Shown: positions 45,101 to 54,423, numbered from the stretch's first letter. The stretch: 64,000 bases of DNA from Chloroflexota bacterium (GCA_016866215.1 VGNE01000004.1:44973-108972), one strand, 5' to 3'. Notes: generated by a model from the sequence alone, not told the origin. Numbers and translations: made by a program.

Positions 45101-45643
45101 ACCCGGCTCGAGGACAGTGTTCACACGCTGGTAGCCGATCCCCGCCCATTCACGGATCAGACGATCGGGTTGAATGCTCTGGTTTACTGAAAGTTTTTTG
45201 CACGCTTTGAGAAAGTCACGGCGAGGCAGTGTGCGCGTCATCAACGAACGGGCGGATGCAACAATGATCGCCGGGTTCTCGGGTTTTTTCACGAAAGGCA
45301 AATGGTAGGCGGATAGCGCGGTCAGCACTTGTAATCGTTCGCGGCGGGTTGTAATTCCCCAGGCCGCCTCTTCATAAAATAATGGGTTCGGTTCTGCAAA
45401 TAGAAAGTGCGGAGTTTTCACCCAGAAGCCAAGCTCATCGAATAATGCCAAAGCATGGTCTGCTCTGTCAGTGATGAGCAGGATCGGAAGATTAATATCT
45501 GCTTGAAGCAAGGCCAGGACCGGTAAACGCGCAGAGCGCGGCAAGCCAAGTCCAAAGATGGGTTTACCCGCACTAATATCTGCCAGAAGTTTTTTATACT
45601 CTGTCAGTTTTTGAATTGAAGAAAGAATATGGGGTGTAGGCAT
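42125..45643 (-). CDS. mfd: Transcription-repair coupling factor Mfd
   Basis: A 1172-residue translocase that removes stalled RNA polymerase and recruits UvrA. The N-terminal UvrB-like module (about 20-330), the RNA-polymerase-interacting domain (GDYVVHIDHGIGRFAGL near 500), the RecG-like motor with Walker A GDVGYGKTEVALRAAF, DEEQRFGV, LTATPIPRTL and ESGLDIPNANTL, and the C-terminal TRCF domain are all present. Three stretches look inserted and are encoded by intergenic-type repeats: SPALSHVEGSG (near 360), TLIPDPLIPNLRLPIHLI (near 450) and ALTRSASKGQRFKVEGSAL (near 975). The neighbour is pth, its usual companion. Confidence 0.96.
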   Translation of the reverse strand: MPTPHILSSIQKLTEYKKLLADISAGKPIFGLGLPRSARLPVLALLQADINLPILLITDRADHALALFDELGFWVKTPHFLFAEPNPLFYEEAAWGITTRRERLQVLTALSAYHLPFVKKPENPAIIVASARSLMTRTLPRRDFLKACKKLSVNQSIQPDRLIREWAGIGYQRVNTVLEPGQFSHRGGLLDVWPATEVHPVRLDFFGDEIETIRLFDPATQRTIEKREDILVTPAREFLAETGDEGIQLSEFHIPLLHKQPASLLDYLPQKSIIVVDDQSLVEIMANELEEQAIKFRQESITEGTLSADFPTPYLPWSELNDNMSEFLFLELGHATRTEIVSAEQSPALSHVEGSGNNLAEQFGHDERFGGRLKPFIDYLAPIVEKGEQVFIVSRQSPRLHELWNEHYPNSDFPNLEFIEASLSEGFTLIPDPLIPNLRLPIHLITDSEIFGWARPQPRTRQRQVADTPESLYSDLQAGDYVVHIDHGIGRFAGLFQRQLDGHEREYLAVEYDRSDILYVPVHQADRLTRYVGADGGKPSLDHLGGQAWAETKSRVKEAVRQVAGDLLDLYARRQVVRGFAFASDTQWQKELEDSFPYVETEDQKRAIGDIKRDMERARPMDRLLCGDVGYGKTEVALRAAFKAVMSGKQAAVLVPTTVLAQQHFDTFSQRLAAYPIKVEMLSRFRTPREQTEILHKLAIGEVDIIIGTHRLISSDVHFKDLGLAVIDEEQRFGVTHKEHLKKLRTEVDVLTLTATPIPRTLYMALTGVRDISNLNTPPEERLPIITHVGPYSPRLVRQAILRELERGGQIFFVHNRVQTIEAMKAHLNKLVPEAQVDIGHGQMPEGQLANVMHRFNAGEIDILLSTTIIESGLDIPNANTLVVDRADTFGLAQLYQLRGRVGRGAMRAYAYFFRHNKMSPTQEGQQRLEVIAENSQLGAGYSIAMRDLEIRGAGEMLGTRQHGYIQSVGFHLYTRMLSDAVRRLRRVESAALTRSASKGQRFKVEGSALDETTLSFQHSTFNLPLSLPVNVDLPLPVGIPAEYISDQDLRLRLYRRIADLRDETELDALGSEFRDRFGLMPEMTQNLLYQMRVKLRAEKAGLVAVNMEAGQLLLKYAAPADGSEVRRLPDLGNGIRGGRSAYWVMVAKDEVWTVKLLDVLSQIAGGKQVNM

Positions 45644-45690
45644 TACGATTTACGATTTACGATTTACGATTTACAAATTACGATTTTCTT
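45640..45690. repeat. Short tandem repeat of TACGATT before mfd
   Basis: Four to five units of TTACGAT follow each other between pth and mfd. The same unit occurs before the HAD gene (about 13388-13402). It includes the mfd start region. Confidence 0.75.
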
Positions 45691-45691
45691 T

Positions 45692-46276
45692 TTACGCATC
45701 CCGAATATCACCATTGAACTTATTCATGGCAATATTCAAACCATTCATCACAAATTGAAGCGCGGCATCTGCTGCGCGGTCTAACACTTCGGGGAGGAAT
45801 TTGAGATCTTCTTTGGAGAAATCTTGTAAGACATAATCCTTTGCATCCATGCGGCCTGGCGGACGGCCAATGCCAAGACGCAGGCGCGGAAAATCCTGTG
45901 TGCCAAGTTTTTCGATGGTGGAAGCCATGCCGCGTTGACCGCCCGGCCCGCCTCCTGGACGAATGCGAATGGTGCCGAAAGGCAGGTCAAGGTCATCGTG
46001 CGCAACAAGCAGGTTTTCAACAGGGATTTTATAAAAATGCAGCAATCCCTGGACAGATTGGCCGGAGAGATTCATGTAAGTCTGCGGCTTCGCAAGGATT
46101 ATTTTCCGTTCTTCGTATCGCGCCGAGATGACAATGGCATTGGAATGCAATTTCATGCCGCCTGCATTCAAACGGACCGTGAGTCGGTCAATCAACTTAA
46201 AGCCAATATTATGGCGGGTTTCTCGGTATTCACGACCGGGGTTGCCAAGTCCGATGAGGAGATAGGTGTCTGTCAT
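45692..46276 (-). CDS. pth: Peptidyl-tRNA hydrolase
   Basis: A 194-residue enzyme that frees tRNA from stalled peptides. Conserved features are LIGLGNPGREYRETRHNIGF with the catalytic histidine, KPQTYMNLSGQSV, VAHDDLDLPFG and RPGGGPGGQRGMASTIE. The C-terminus is normal. It is immediately upstream of mfd on the same strand. The gap before it is full of short ATCAGTGATTAG-type repeats and has no ribosome-binding site. Confidence 0.96.
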   Translation of the reverse strand: MTDTYLLIGLGNPGREYRETRHNIGFKLIDRLTVRLNAGGMKLHSNAIVISARYEERKIILAKPQTYMNLSGQSVQGLLHFYKIPVENLLVAHDDLDLPFGTIRIRPGGGPGGQRGMASTIEKLGTQDFPRLRLGIGRPPGRMDAKDYVLQDFSKEDLKFLPEVLDRAADAALQFVMNGLNIAMNKFNGDIRDA

Positions 46277-46335
46277 AGTGATTGGTTACCAGTTATCAGT
46301 GATTAGTAATCAGTATTGTGTTGAGTGTTCAGTGA

Positions 46336-46968
46336 TCAGTTTTTGCGAAGACGAAGTACCAGGGAAAAGAAAATGAATGCCGCCAGAACAATTAATGCGC
46401 CGCGACTAAAAGTCGAATAAATAGATGCTATGGTCACAGATGCAGGGTTGGCAGGCAAGGGCGTTTGCGAGGGATAGGTTTTCGCGGCCGTGGCCGGCAG
46501 GCTGGTCAACGTAAGAGGCGGAAGTGTGCCGATAAAACTTGGAACCGGTGTCTGGGTTGAGATAATTTCCGCTGGCAGGGGAGACTCATTGCGAATTTTC
46601 AACCCCGAAACAAGTGCATCTTGAAAGGAGCCATCCTGAAGATTGACGCGCAGACGCAAGGTGTAATCACCGTCTGTGACGGAGGTGGTATCCCAGACAA
46701 CAATGGCGGGACCAACTACGGGCTGAGGAAATGTCTGGATGCTGAACCAGGTTTCGGCGGGGTTCGATCCGTTCCCATTTGGAAATGCATATGAAAAATC
46801 CAGTTCAGCAGATAAGAAATTCGGCACATCCATATCGCCAATGATCTCCACCTGTCCGCGTACCGTCTCGCCGGCTTGCGGGGACGAGATATTTACAGAC
46901 GTTTCCTGAGCAAGAATAATAAAAAAAGTGAAGAGAAATTTCAGCATGGCAACTGTTGAGTCTAACAT
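46336..46968 (-). CDS. Extracellular Ig-like protein with C-terminal membrane anchor
   Basis: A 210-residue protein with an N-terminal signal (MLKFLFTFFIILAQ from the second ATG), an Ig-like domain (about residues 25-125: ISSPQAGETVRGQVEIIGD, VVWDTTSVTDGDYTLRLRV), a Thr/Pro-rich linker and a single C-terminal helix (ALIVLAAFIFFSLVLRLRKN). It should be tethered to the outer membrane face. Either ATG (46968 or 46947) is possible. Function unknown; it is divergent from the roadblock gene. Confidence 0.75.
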   Translation of the reverse strand: MLDSTVAMLKFLFTFFIILAQETSVNISSPQAGETVRGQVEIIGDMDVPNFLSAELDFSYAFPNGNGSNPAETWFSIQTFPQPVVGPAIVVWDTTSVTDGDYTLRLRVNLQDGSFQDALVSGLKIRNESPLPAEIISTQTPVPSFIGTLPPLTLTSLPATAAKTYPSQTPLPANPASVTIASIYSTFSRGALIVLAAFIFFSLVLRLRKN

Positions 46969-47110
46969 GAAGGGGAGGGAGGGTCAATTATTGGCAGGTT
47001 GTAAAGGAATTGAAAATACAGGAATTACTCGAATGATTAAATTTCTGGTAAACTCTAGCCGATCTATCATACTTAACCACAAGGCACCCGCTTCCTTAGG
47101 AGATCGAGTT

Positions 47111-47485
47111 ATGGCAGTATCCCGCTCAGACCAAATGGTGGAACGCCTGCGCAGTATGCAAGCCGCGGCACCTGACATTGAAGCCTCAGCTGTCGTCTCT
47201 GTGGACGGTTTGATCATGGCCTCTGCGTTGCAAAAGGACGTGGAAGAAGACCGCGTTTCAGCCATGTCTGCGGCGATGCTCAGCCTCGGTGAACGTATTT
47301 CCGGCGAACTAGGGCGCGGCAGTCTTGAACAGGTTTATATCAAAGGCCATAAAGGCGCAATTGTATTGACCGCCATCGGCGAAGAGGCCGTATTAACTGC
47401 GATGTCCCGTCGGGATGGCAAACTCGGTATGATCTTCCTCGAGATGCGACGCGCCGTTGAAGATCTGGTTAAACTAGTCGGATGA
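47111..47485 (+). CDS. Roadblock/LC7 domain protein
   Basis: A 124-residue single-domain protein of the roadblock/LC7 (MglB-like) family: ASAVVSVDGLIMASALQKD, MSAAMLSLGERISGELG, QVYIKGHKGAIVLTAIGEEA and GMIFLEMRRAVEDL. Such proteins dimerise and often act as GTPase-activating partners of small Ras-like GTPases; no such GTPase gene is adjacent. The ATG at 47111 follows TAGGAGATCGAGTT; the longer open frame upstream has no support. Confidence 0.85.
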   Translation: MAVSRSDQMVERLRSMQAAAPDIEASAVVSVDGLIMASALQKDVEEDRVSAMSAAMLSLGERISGELGRGSLEQVYIKGHKGAIVLTAIGEEAVLTAMSRRDGKLGMIFLEMRRAVEDLVKLVG

Positions 47486-47525
47486 ATATAAACAAGATCC
47501 ACAACCTGCAAAGTACACAACCCCA

Positions 47526-47561
47526 AATGGGGAGGGCTTAAACGCCCTCCCCATTCCTTTT
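47526..47561 (+). terminator. Rho-independent terminator
   Basis: AATGGGGAGGGC-TTAAAC-GCCCTCCCCATT is a perfect 12-bp stem followed by CCTTTTG. Confidence 0.9.
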
Positions 47562-47573
47562 GTGTTTTTATAT

Positions 47574-47692
47574 CGTCATTGCGAGGGCGCTCTTGTTCTC
47601 CCTGGCACCGCCCGCCAGGGCAGGTGTGCCCGAAGCAATCCCCGGGTATGTGGAGATTGCTTCGTCGGGAAAAGCACCTCCTCGCAATAACG
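47574..47692. repeat. 119-bp MITE/REP-like element upstream of pyrG
   Basis: The ends CGTCATTGCGAGG (47574-47586) and CCTCGCAATAACG (47680-47692) are inverted repeats; inside, GAAGCAATCCCC faces GGAGATTGCTTC. This matches the widespread CGTCATTGCGAG-GAAGCAATC type of intergenic repeat. It ends 12 bases before the pyrG ATG and even supplies its ribosome site (AGGAGATA). Confidence 0.8.
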
Positions 47693-47704
47693 AGGAGATA
47701 ATAT

Positions 47705-49315
47705 ATGACCACAAAATATTTATTTTTCACTGGCGGCGTTGTTTCATCGGTCGGCAAGGGTGTGACCGCCGCCGCAATGGGACTATTGCTCAAGGAGCGT
47801 GGGTTCAAAGTTGCCGTGCAAAAACTTGACCCATACATCAATGTTGACCCTGGCACCATGTCGCCCTACCAGCACGGCGAGGTGTATGTGCTGGATGATG
47901 GTGCAGAGACGGACCTGGATTTGGGTCACTACGAAAGGTTTATTGATAACCGCCTGACCAGGGTCAGCAATTTCACAACGGGGCAGGTTTACGCTGAGAT
48001 CATCGCGAATGAACGGCGCGGTGATTACCTGGGCGGGACGATTCAAGTGATCCCGCATATTACCAACGAGATCAAACGCCGGATCGGTCTGGTCGCAAAG
48101 GAAACGGGCGCAGAGATCGTCATCCTTGAAGTGGGCGGCACTGTCGGCGATATTGAGTCACAGCCATTTCTGGAGGCCTTGCGTCAACTCCGCAATGAGG
48201 TGGGACGTGAGAACTGTCTCTTCGTGCATGTGACCTGGCTTCCAACCATCGGCGCAACCGGCGAGATAAAGACCAAACCCACACAACATTCCGTGGCCGC
48301 GTTGCGCTCGATTGGTATTTCGCCTAACATCATTATTGCCCGCGCAGATCAGGATGTGGATAAAAGCCTGTGCGAAAAAATCGCGCTCTTTTGCGATGTG
48401 GAAAAAGACTCAGTCATTCCCATGAAAACCGCAGACGTGCTCTACGAAGTCCCCTTGCTTTTGGAAAAACTGGGCGTAGGTGAATTGATGCTTGGCAAGC
48501 TTGGGTTGAAATCAAAACAAAAGCCAAATATGCGTCCCTGGAAAAAACTTGTCGAAGAGGTCCGCAAGCCGAAACCCACCATCCAGGTCGCGCTGGTCGG
48601 AAAGTATGTCGAATTACAGGATGCTTACATGTCCGTCCGCGAGGCGCTTAAACATGCCGCGCTCGCAAACAGCGTTGAGGTTGAAATCAATTGGGTACAT
48701 TCGGCTGACCTTGAAAAAAACAAGGGCTGGGATATCATCAAAAAAGCGGATGCCATTCTCGTGCCGGGCGGTTTTGGCTCACGCGGCATTGAAGGCAAAA
48801 TTTTAGCAGCGCGTTTCGCGCGAGAGAATAAGGTGCCGTATCTCGGGTTATGTTTGGGGATGCAGGTGATGTGCATTGACTTCGCCCGTCACGTTCTGGA
48901 CCTGGAAGACGCCAACTCTTCCGAATTTGATCGCAGCACCGAACACCCCGTTATTGACCTAATGCTCGACCAGCGCTCCATCACGGATCTGGGCGGAACC
49001 ATGCGCCTCGGACTCTACCCTTGCCTGCTCCAAAAAGGGACGAAGGCCGCTGCCGCCTATGCAGTCCCCCGCGTGGACGAGAGACATCGTCACCGCTTTG
49101 AATTCAACAACGCCTATCTTGAAGCCTTCAAACAACACGGCATGGTCTTTTCCGGTTTATCCCCTGACGGCAGATTGGTTGAGATCGTTGAGTTGGCGGA
49201 TCATCCATATATGGTGGCGAGTCAATTTCACCCTGAGTTCTTGTCCCGCCCAATGAAACCGCATCCGTTGTTTGTAGGGCTGCTCAAGGCGGCGAAGGAG
49301 AGGGCAAAGAAATAA
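47705..49315 (+). CDS. pyrG: CTP synthase
   Basis: A 536-residue amidoligase that makes CTP from UTP and glutamine. The synthetase domain begins KYLFFTGGVVSSVGKGVTAA and has the UTP/Mg region DPYINVDPGTMSPYQHGEV. The class I glutaminase domain (from about 290) shows GFGSRGIEGK, GLCLGMQVM with the catalytic cysteine, and the His/Glu pair in FHPEF. The ribosome site lies in the end of the upstream repeat element. Confidence 0.97.
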   Translation: MTTKYLFFTGGVVSSVGKGVTAAAMGLLLKERGFKVAVQKLDPYINVDPGTMSPYQHGEVYVLDDGAETDLDLGHYERFIDNRLTRVSNFTTGQVYAEIIANERRGDYLGGTIQVIPHITNEIKRRIGLVAKETGAEIVILEVGGTVGDIESQPFLEALRQLRNEVGRENCLFVHVTWLPTIGATGEIKTKPTQHSVAALRSIGISPNIIIARADQDVDKSLCEKIALFCDVEKDSVIPMKTADVLYEVPLLLEKLGVGELMLGKLGLKSKQKPNMRPWKKLVEEVRKPKPTIQVALVGKYVELQDAYMSVREALKHAALANSVEVEINWVHSADLEKNKGWDIIKKADAILVPGGFGSRGIEGKILAARFARENKVPYLGLCLGMQVMCIDFARHVLDLEDANSSEFDRSTEHPVIDLMLDQRSITDLGGTMRLGLYPCLLQKGTKAAAAYAVPRVDERHRHRFEFNNAYLEAFKQHGMVFSGLSPDGRLVEIVELADHPYMVASQFHPEFLSRPMKPHPLFVGLLKAAKERAKK

Positions 49316-49435
49316 AGTTTACCCAAAAGGGGTTGCATGGAATACAAATCGTGTCCTATCGCGAGGGTCAAAAATAGTGACTTCTGTCAAGATGACGTCT
49401 CCCAATGTTTGGGATTATACTTGAAACAAGGTATG

Positions 49436-50861
<1,426 letters not shown>

Positions 50862-50950
50862 ATTTCATCAAGTTTAAGATGCCTGAGTGGTTGCGAAGCT
50901 TAGAGCAACAGAGTAGTGTACACTTGCACTCGACGCAAGTATAGATGTCG

Positions 50951-50979
50951 AAAACACCCAGTTTTCAGGTGGTTTTTTT
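50951..50979 (+). terminator. Weak terminator after eno
   Basis: AAA-A-CACC pairs with GGTG-G-TTT around one mismatch and is followed by a run of T. It lies about 90 bases after the eno stop. Confidence 0.5.
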
Positions 50980-51052
50980 AATTCTTACCAATTGTTTGTC
51001 TAGATACACTCCGAAGATAATTAGGCACTCAACGAACGGATTGCACATGGAA

Positions 51053-51122
51053 TTATTTCTGAAACCCCGTTTTATAAAGTTCGTAACACATCCCCTGCTT
51101 CGTCTACAACTCCTTATGCCAG
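51053..51122 (-). pseudogene. Extra copy of an ABC transporter 3' end
   Basis: On the minus strand the frame reads [16 protein letters not shown] and stops at 51053-51055. The DNA matches the ABC fragment at 51804 over about 60 bases (AAACCCCGTTTTATA...ACATCCC...TGCTT...TATGCC). The broken VapBC module lies between the two copies. Confidence 0.75.
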
Positions 51123-51142
51123 CCTTAACTCAATACCTATAT

Positions 51143-51535
51143 CTAATCAAGAGGATAAGGCAACAGTTTCAACTCGCTGATAAACCGATAATCACGTTGA
51201 TTCTTGGTAATGAAATCCAAATCCAGGGTAAGCGCTGATGCGGCGATCAATGCATCGGGAATAAGGAGACCATGACTTAAACGATACTTCCGAACCAATT
51301 CCACTGCAAGAAACGATGACTGTTCACTTATTGGAATAATGTTAAAACGGTCGAGAAGGTGATCTGTATTTCGCAGTTCGCTCTTATTCCTGCATCCAAC
51401 AATTTATTCCATCTCAGTCACTACTGAGACTGCAAGGCCTGATTGTAGTTCAAGACGTTTCAAACCATTAATCGCCTGAGAATCTTCTGCTGCAAGATCA
51501 ATCAAAATATCGGTGTCAACAAGAACAAAGCTCAT
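51143..51535 (-). pseudogene. VapC-like PIN toxin with a nonsense codon
   Basis: The frame starts MSFVLVDTDILIDLAAEDSQ with the first catalytic aspartate, runs to VSVVTEME, then meets TAA at 51404-51406 and continues in the same frame IVGCRNKSELRNTDHLLDRF, LIPDALIAASALTLDLDFIT to a normal end. In homologues a Leu or Ile codon stands at the stop, so a single TTA to TAA change explains it. The ATG overlaps the antitoxin stop (ATGA). Confidence 0.85.
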
Positions 51536-51771
51536 CTGCCGTGCCCCCAATCGTTCCGACGAAGACCACGCACCCACTTTGTACTATCCTGCATATCCTC
51601 CCGATCTTTCCACATACCGACAAAAGGTTCATCAGCCAATTTGCCAAGTTTTGTTTTTTTACTCGGGATTGTCCCGTAACGCACTTTGAGAAATGCCACA
51701 AAATCCGTGACCTGTTTCTGCGCTTCCGGCGGAAGAGATGTAAAATCCTGTAAGAGTTGTGGTGTATTCAT
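51532..51771 (-). CDS. DUF2281-like antitoxin
   Basis: A 79-residue protein: MNTPQLLQDFTSLPPEAQKQ at the start, then VTDFVAFLKVRYG, and a C-terminal DEPFVGMWKDREDMQDSTKW that fits VapC-neutralising antitoxins of the DUF2281 type. GGAGG lies five bases before the ATG at 51771. It is intact whereas its toxin partner carries a stop codon. Confidence 0.8.
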   Translation of the reverse strand: MNTPQLLQDFTSLPPEAQKQVTDFVAFLKVRYGTIPSKKTKLGKLADEPFVGMWKDREDMQDSTKWVRGLRRNDWGHGR

Positions 51772-51803
51772 AACAACCTCCAACGCACATTATAGCATGT
51801 CGG

Positions 51804-51957
51804 TTATTCTTGAAACCCCGTTTTATACAACTCATAATACATCCCTTGCTTGGCCAGCAATTCACTATGCCTGCCCTGCTCGATGATTTTTCCATCGTGA
51901 ATGACCATGATCCGATCTGCATTTGTGATCGTGGATAACCTGTGCGCGATCACAAAA
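51804..51957 (-). pseudogene. C-terminal fragment of an ABC transporter ATPase
   Basis: On the minus strand the frame reads [37 protein letters not shown] and [12 protein letters not shown] before a stop at 51804. VIAHRLSTI is the H-loop of export-type ABC ATPases. The rest of the gene is missing; the fragment ends at a dispersed repeat. Confidence 0.85.
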
Positions 51958-51991
51958 CTTGTCCTGAGCCCAGTCGAAGGACAAGTTTCAT
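51958..51991. repeat. Dispersed hairpin repeat cutting the ABC fragment
   Basis: ACTTGTCCT-GAGCCCAGTCGA-AGGACAAGT is an inverted repeat of the TTCGAC/CCTGAGC family, placed exactly where the ABC homology ends. A further copy lies at about 52020-52050. Confidence 0.7.
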
Positions 51992-52170
51992 ATAAAGTCT
52001 AAGTTTTCTAAGCCACCCGCGCTTCGACTTCGTCCTGAGAAGGACAGTGTTTCAAAAACGGGGCTTTTAGGAACCCACAAGAATAAATGGGAAATTAGTG
52101 ATTTTCGTCAATTGAATCAAATAATATTCCCCTCTATACTGATTCTATATCCATATCAAAAGGAGCGAAA

Positions 52171-53031
52171 ATGACAGAATCGCGCAAGAAAATCACGTTA
52201 CCGTATTTGTTCAAAAAGGTCGCAGACAAAGAGCCAATCACCTGGCTGACCTGTTACGATTATCCAACCGCGTATTTGCAGGAGCAGGCGGGCATCGAGA
52301 TGATTCTGGTCGGCGACAGCCTCGGCATGACGATGCTCGGATTCGACTCAACCCTGCCCGTGAAAATGGACGACATGATCCGCCACGCGCAGGCTGTGAG
52401 ACGCGGCGCGCCGACTGCGTTTGTGGTGGGCGATATGCCGTACATGACCTATCAAGATTCGGTGGAGAATGCGATCCGCAACGCAGGCAGATTCATGGCT
52501 GAGGCTGGGTGCGATGCGATCAAACTCGAGGGCGGAGCGGCGATGGCTGACCGAATCAAGGGCATCGTGGATGCGGGCATTCCCGCCATCGGTCATCTTG
52601 GACTCACGCCGCAGTCTGTCTCCGCCTTGGGTGGCTTCCGCTTGCAAGGGAAATCTGCCACGCTGGCAAAGAAGATCGTGGACGATGCGAAGGCGCTTGA
52701 AGATGCGGGAGCATTCTGCATATTGCTCGAACTTGTGCCTGACCGTTTGTGCAAATTAATTATGGAACGCGCAGAAAATTGCATCATCATGAGTCTCGGC
52801 TCTGGACCCGACGCACATGGTCAACTTTTAATTTATCACGATATGTTTGGGTTGTATCCCAAATTTAAACCAAAGATGGCAAAGGTCTATGGCAACGCCG
52901 GCGAGGTCATTCTCAACGGCTTGAAGTCCTATCACGATGAAGTCATCGGCGGAAAATTCCCCATGCAGGAAAATTATTTCGGGATGCCGGATGAGGAATT
53001 TGAAGAGTTGGTGAAAATAGTAAACAAGTAG
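52171..53031 (+). CDS. panB: 3-methyl-2-oxobutanoate hydroxymethyltransferase
   Basis: A 286-residue TIM-barrel enzyme making ketopantoate, the first committed step of pantothenate and CoA synthesis. Conserved stretches include WLTCYDYPTAYLQEQAGI, VGDSLGMTMLGFDSTLPV with the metal-binding aspartate, GDMPYMTYQ, KLEGG and GHLGLTPQSVSALGGFRLQG. CAAAAGGAGCGAAA precedes the ATG. Other pan genes are not in the window. Confidence 0.96.
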   Translation: MTESRKKITLPYLFKKVADKEPITWLTCYDYPTAYLQEQAGIEMILVGDSLGMTMLGFDSTLPVKMDDMIRHAQAVRRGAPTAFVVGDMPYMTYQDSVENAIRNAGRFMAEAGCDAIKLEGGAAMADRIKGIVDAGIPAIGHLGLTPQSVSALGGFRLQGKSATLAKKIVDDAKALEDAGAFCILLELVPDRLCKLIMERAENCIIMSLGSGPDAHGQLLIYHDMFGLYPKFKPKMAKVYGNAGEVILNGLKSYHDEVIGGKFPMQENYFGMPDEEFEELVKIVNK

Positions 53032-53116
53032 ACAGGTAAACACGGAAACAGGTAAACACGCGTCGAAAGTGTCAGGGTGTCGGAGTGTCTACTTGTGTAC
53101 GTGTCTACTTGTTTAC
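53032..53116. repeat. Inverted AAGTAGACAGGTAAACAC repeats
   Basis: AAGTAGACAGGTAAACACGG, its partial tandem copy and the inverted GTGTCTACTTGTTTACCTGTG face each other across about 70 bases. Related sequence lies between the GT-C gene and mfd (about 42090-42145). Confidence 0.65.
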
Positions 53117-53145
53117 CTGTGTACTTAACTCCAAGGAGAAAAAAA

Positions 53146-54408
53146 ATGAACGACATGCAAAATTTACTCAAAATCTCGCCTGATAAACTCAAAGCCTTCA
53201 ACTCCGTTTTGCTTGACCCTGATTCGCAGGTCATGAAAGATTTTCTTGCGGTGGTTGCGAAGTATGGCACGCCGCAGGAGATCAATAAAAAACATCGCGC
53301 ATCGCGCAAGATGGATAATTTGTTCAAGTTGGTCGAAGCAAAGAATCCTGATTACATCAAGGATCTCAAATGGCTCATCGAACAACGTGACCGTGGCGCC
53401 TTCATTTCAGTGGCAGATTATAGAAAAAAAGTTTTAGGTGATGCGGCGAAGAAAATGAAATTCAAAGACAAGTATGCTGTCACACTCGAAGTATCCGCTT
53501 TGCAATATTTCCCATGGGTGCGTTTGATGGCGGAGCAAGCCATTGCAAATCAAACGCTCATGCCTGGGCGATATATCGCAGTCCGCAAAATGAAGGAATC
53601 CGAAGCGGATGGCGACCTGCCTGCCATCGTAGCCGCGCTGGATATTATCGGCGCATCGTTCGTGGAAACGCTGGACACCAAAGGCACGGATGGTTCCAAT
53701 CCGCATCTTGGCGGCCCCGCGACGATCACAGGGTATTTCGGCGGGATTGGTCAGCCCAACGAACACGCCCTGCAATGGCTGGATGAATTCCTGTATTACT
53801 ACACCAACTATGGCGTGCAGCATGTTCTCAATTTCAATGCGGGTACGATCCTGTTAGGCTTCCTGCTCCATCGTTTGGGAGTGGATATTCAATTCAAGAT
53901 CTCCGTATTTTTCGGCGCGGACAATCCATACAACGCGCTATGGATTATGACGATGGCGAAACTGCTGAGCCGCGACGACGGCACATCCCCACTGATCGGA
54001 TTCAACTGGTCGAACTCGGTCAATAATCAGACGATGGAGTTGACCGCCGAATTTCGAAAGTCGCTTGGCTTTGAGAAGATCGTCCGCTTTGAACATCACA
54101 TCACCGAGCCGCAGAAGAGCATTGTTATTCAACCATACAACCGCCGCGCAGAATTGGTGGAACTGGCTGACCATGTTGCAAACATCGCCGCGAAGCACGA
54201 AGGCGGCGACCCCGAAGTGGATGTCACCCGCGCACATCAATCTGATCTCTTGGATTACTTCCGCGAGAAGAAAGAAGTCATCGAATCTGGCGATTGGGAC
54301 AACTTGCAACAGAATTATCTCGATAAAGTCGCGGCTTGCAACCACTCTGCCTGGGATTTGACGAAAGCGGGCTTAAGTTTTATTGCGGCGAGGAATTTGC
54401 ATAAGTGA
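53146..54408 (+). CDS. Conserved protein of about 420 residues, not recognised
   Basis: A soluble protein of 420 residues. Several stretches look strongly constrained: ETLDTKGTDGSNPHLGGPAT, LNFNAGTILLGFLLHRLGVD, FFGADNPYNALWIMTMAKLL, GFNWSNSVNNQTMELTAEFR and RFEHHITEPQKSIV. The alternation of strands and helices suggests a barrel-like enzyme. I cannot name a family. CCAAGGAG precedes the ATG at 53146, and the open frame upstream is repeat sequence. It follows panB and ends with a strong terminator, so the two may share a transcript. Confidence 0.8.
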   Translation: MNDMQNLLKISPDKLKAFNSVLLDPDSQVMKDFLAVVAKYGTPQEINKKHRASRKMDNLFKLVEAKNPDYIKDLKWLIEQRDRGAFISVADYRKKVLGDAAKKMKFKDKYAVTLEVSALQYFPWVRLMAEQAIANQTLMPGRYIAVRKMKESEADGDLPAIVAALDIIGASFVETLDTKGTDGSNPHLGGPATITGYFGGIGQPNEHALQWLDEFLYYYTNYGVQHVLNFNAGTILLGFLLHRLGVDIQFKISVFFGADNPYNALWIMTMAKLLSRDDGTSPLIGFNWSNSVNNQTMELTAEFRKSLGFEKIVRFEHHITEPQKSIVIQPYNRRAELVELADHVANIAAKHEGGDPEVDVTRAHQSDLLDYFREKKEVIESGDWDNLQQNYLDKVAACNHSAWDLTKAGLSFIAARNLHK

Positions 54409-54423
54409 TCCAGGCATGAATGA

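Noticed and set aside
45640..45690. Possible CRISPR-like array
   Set aside because: The repeat unit is only seven bases without spacers, so it is a simple tandem repeat.
46928..47110. N-terminal extension of the roadblock protein
   Set aside because: The segment is not part of the domain, and TAGGAG lies directly before the ATG at 47111.
50880..50955. tRNA-Ser-like stretch (CCTGAGTGGTTG and a CTTGC/GCAAG stem)
   Set aside because: The anticodon loop lacks U33, the spacing between arms is wrong and no acceptor stem can be formed.
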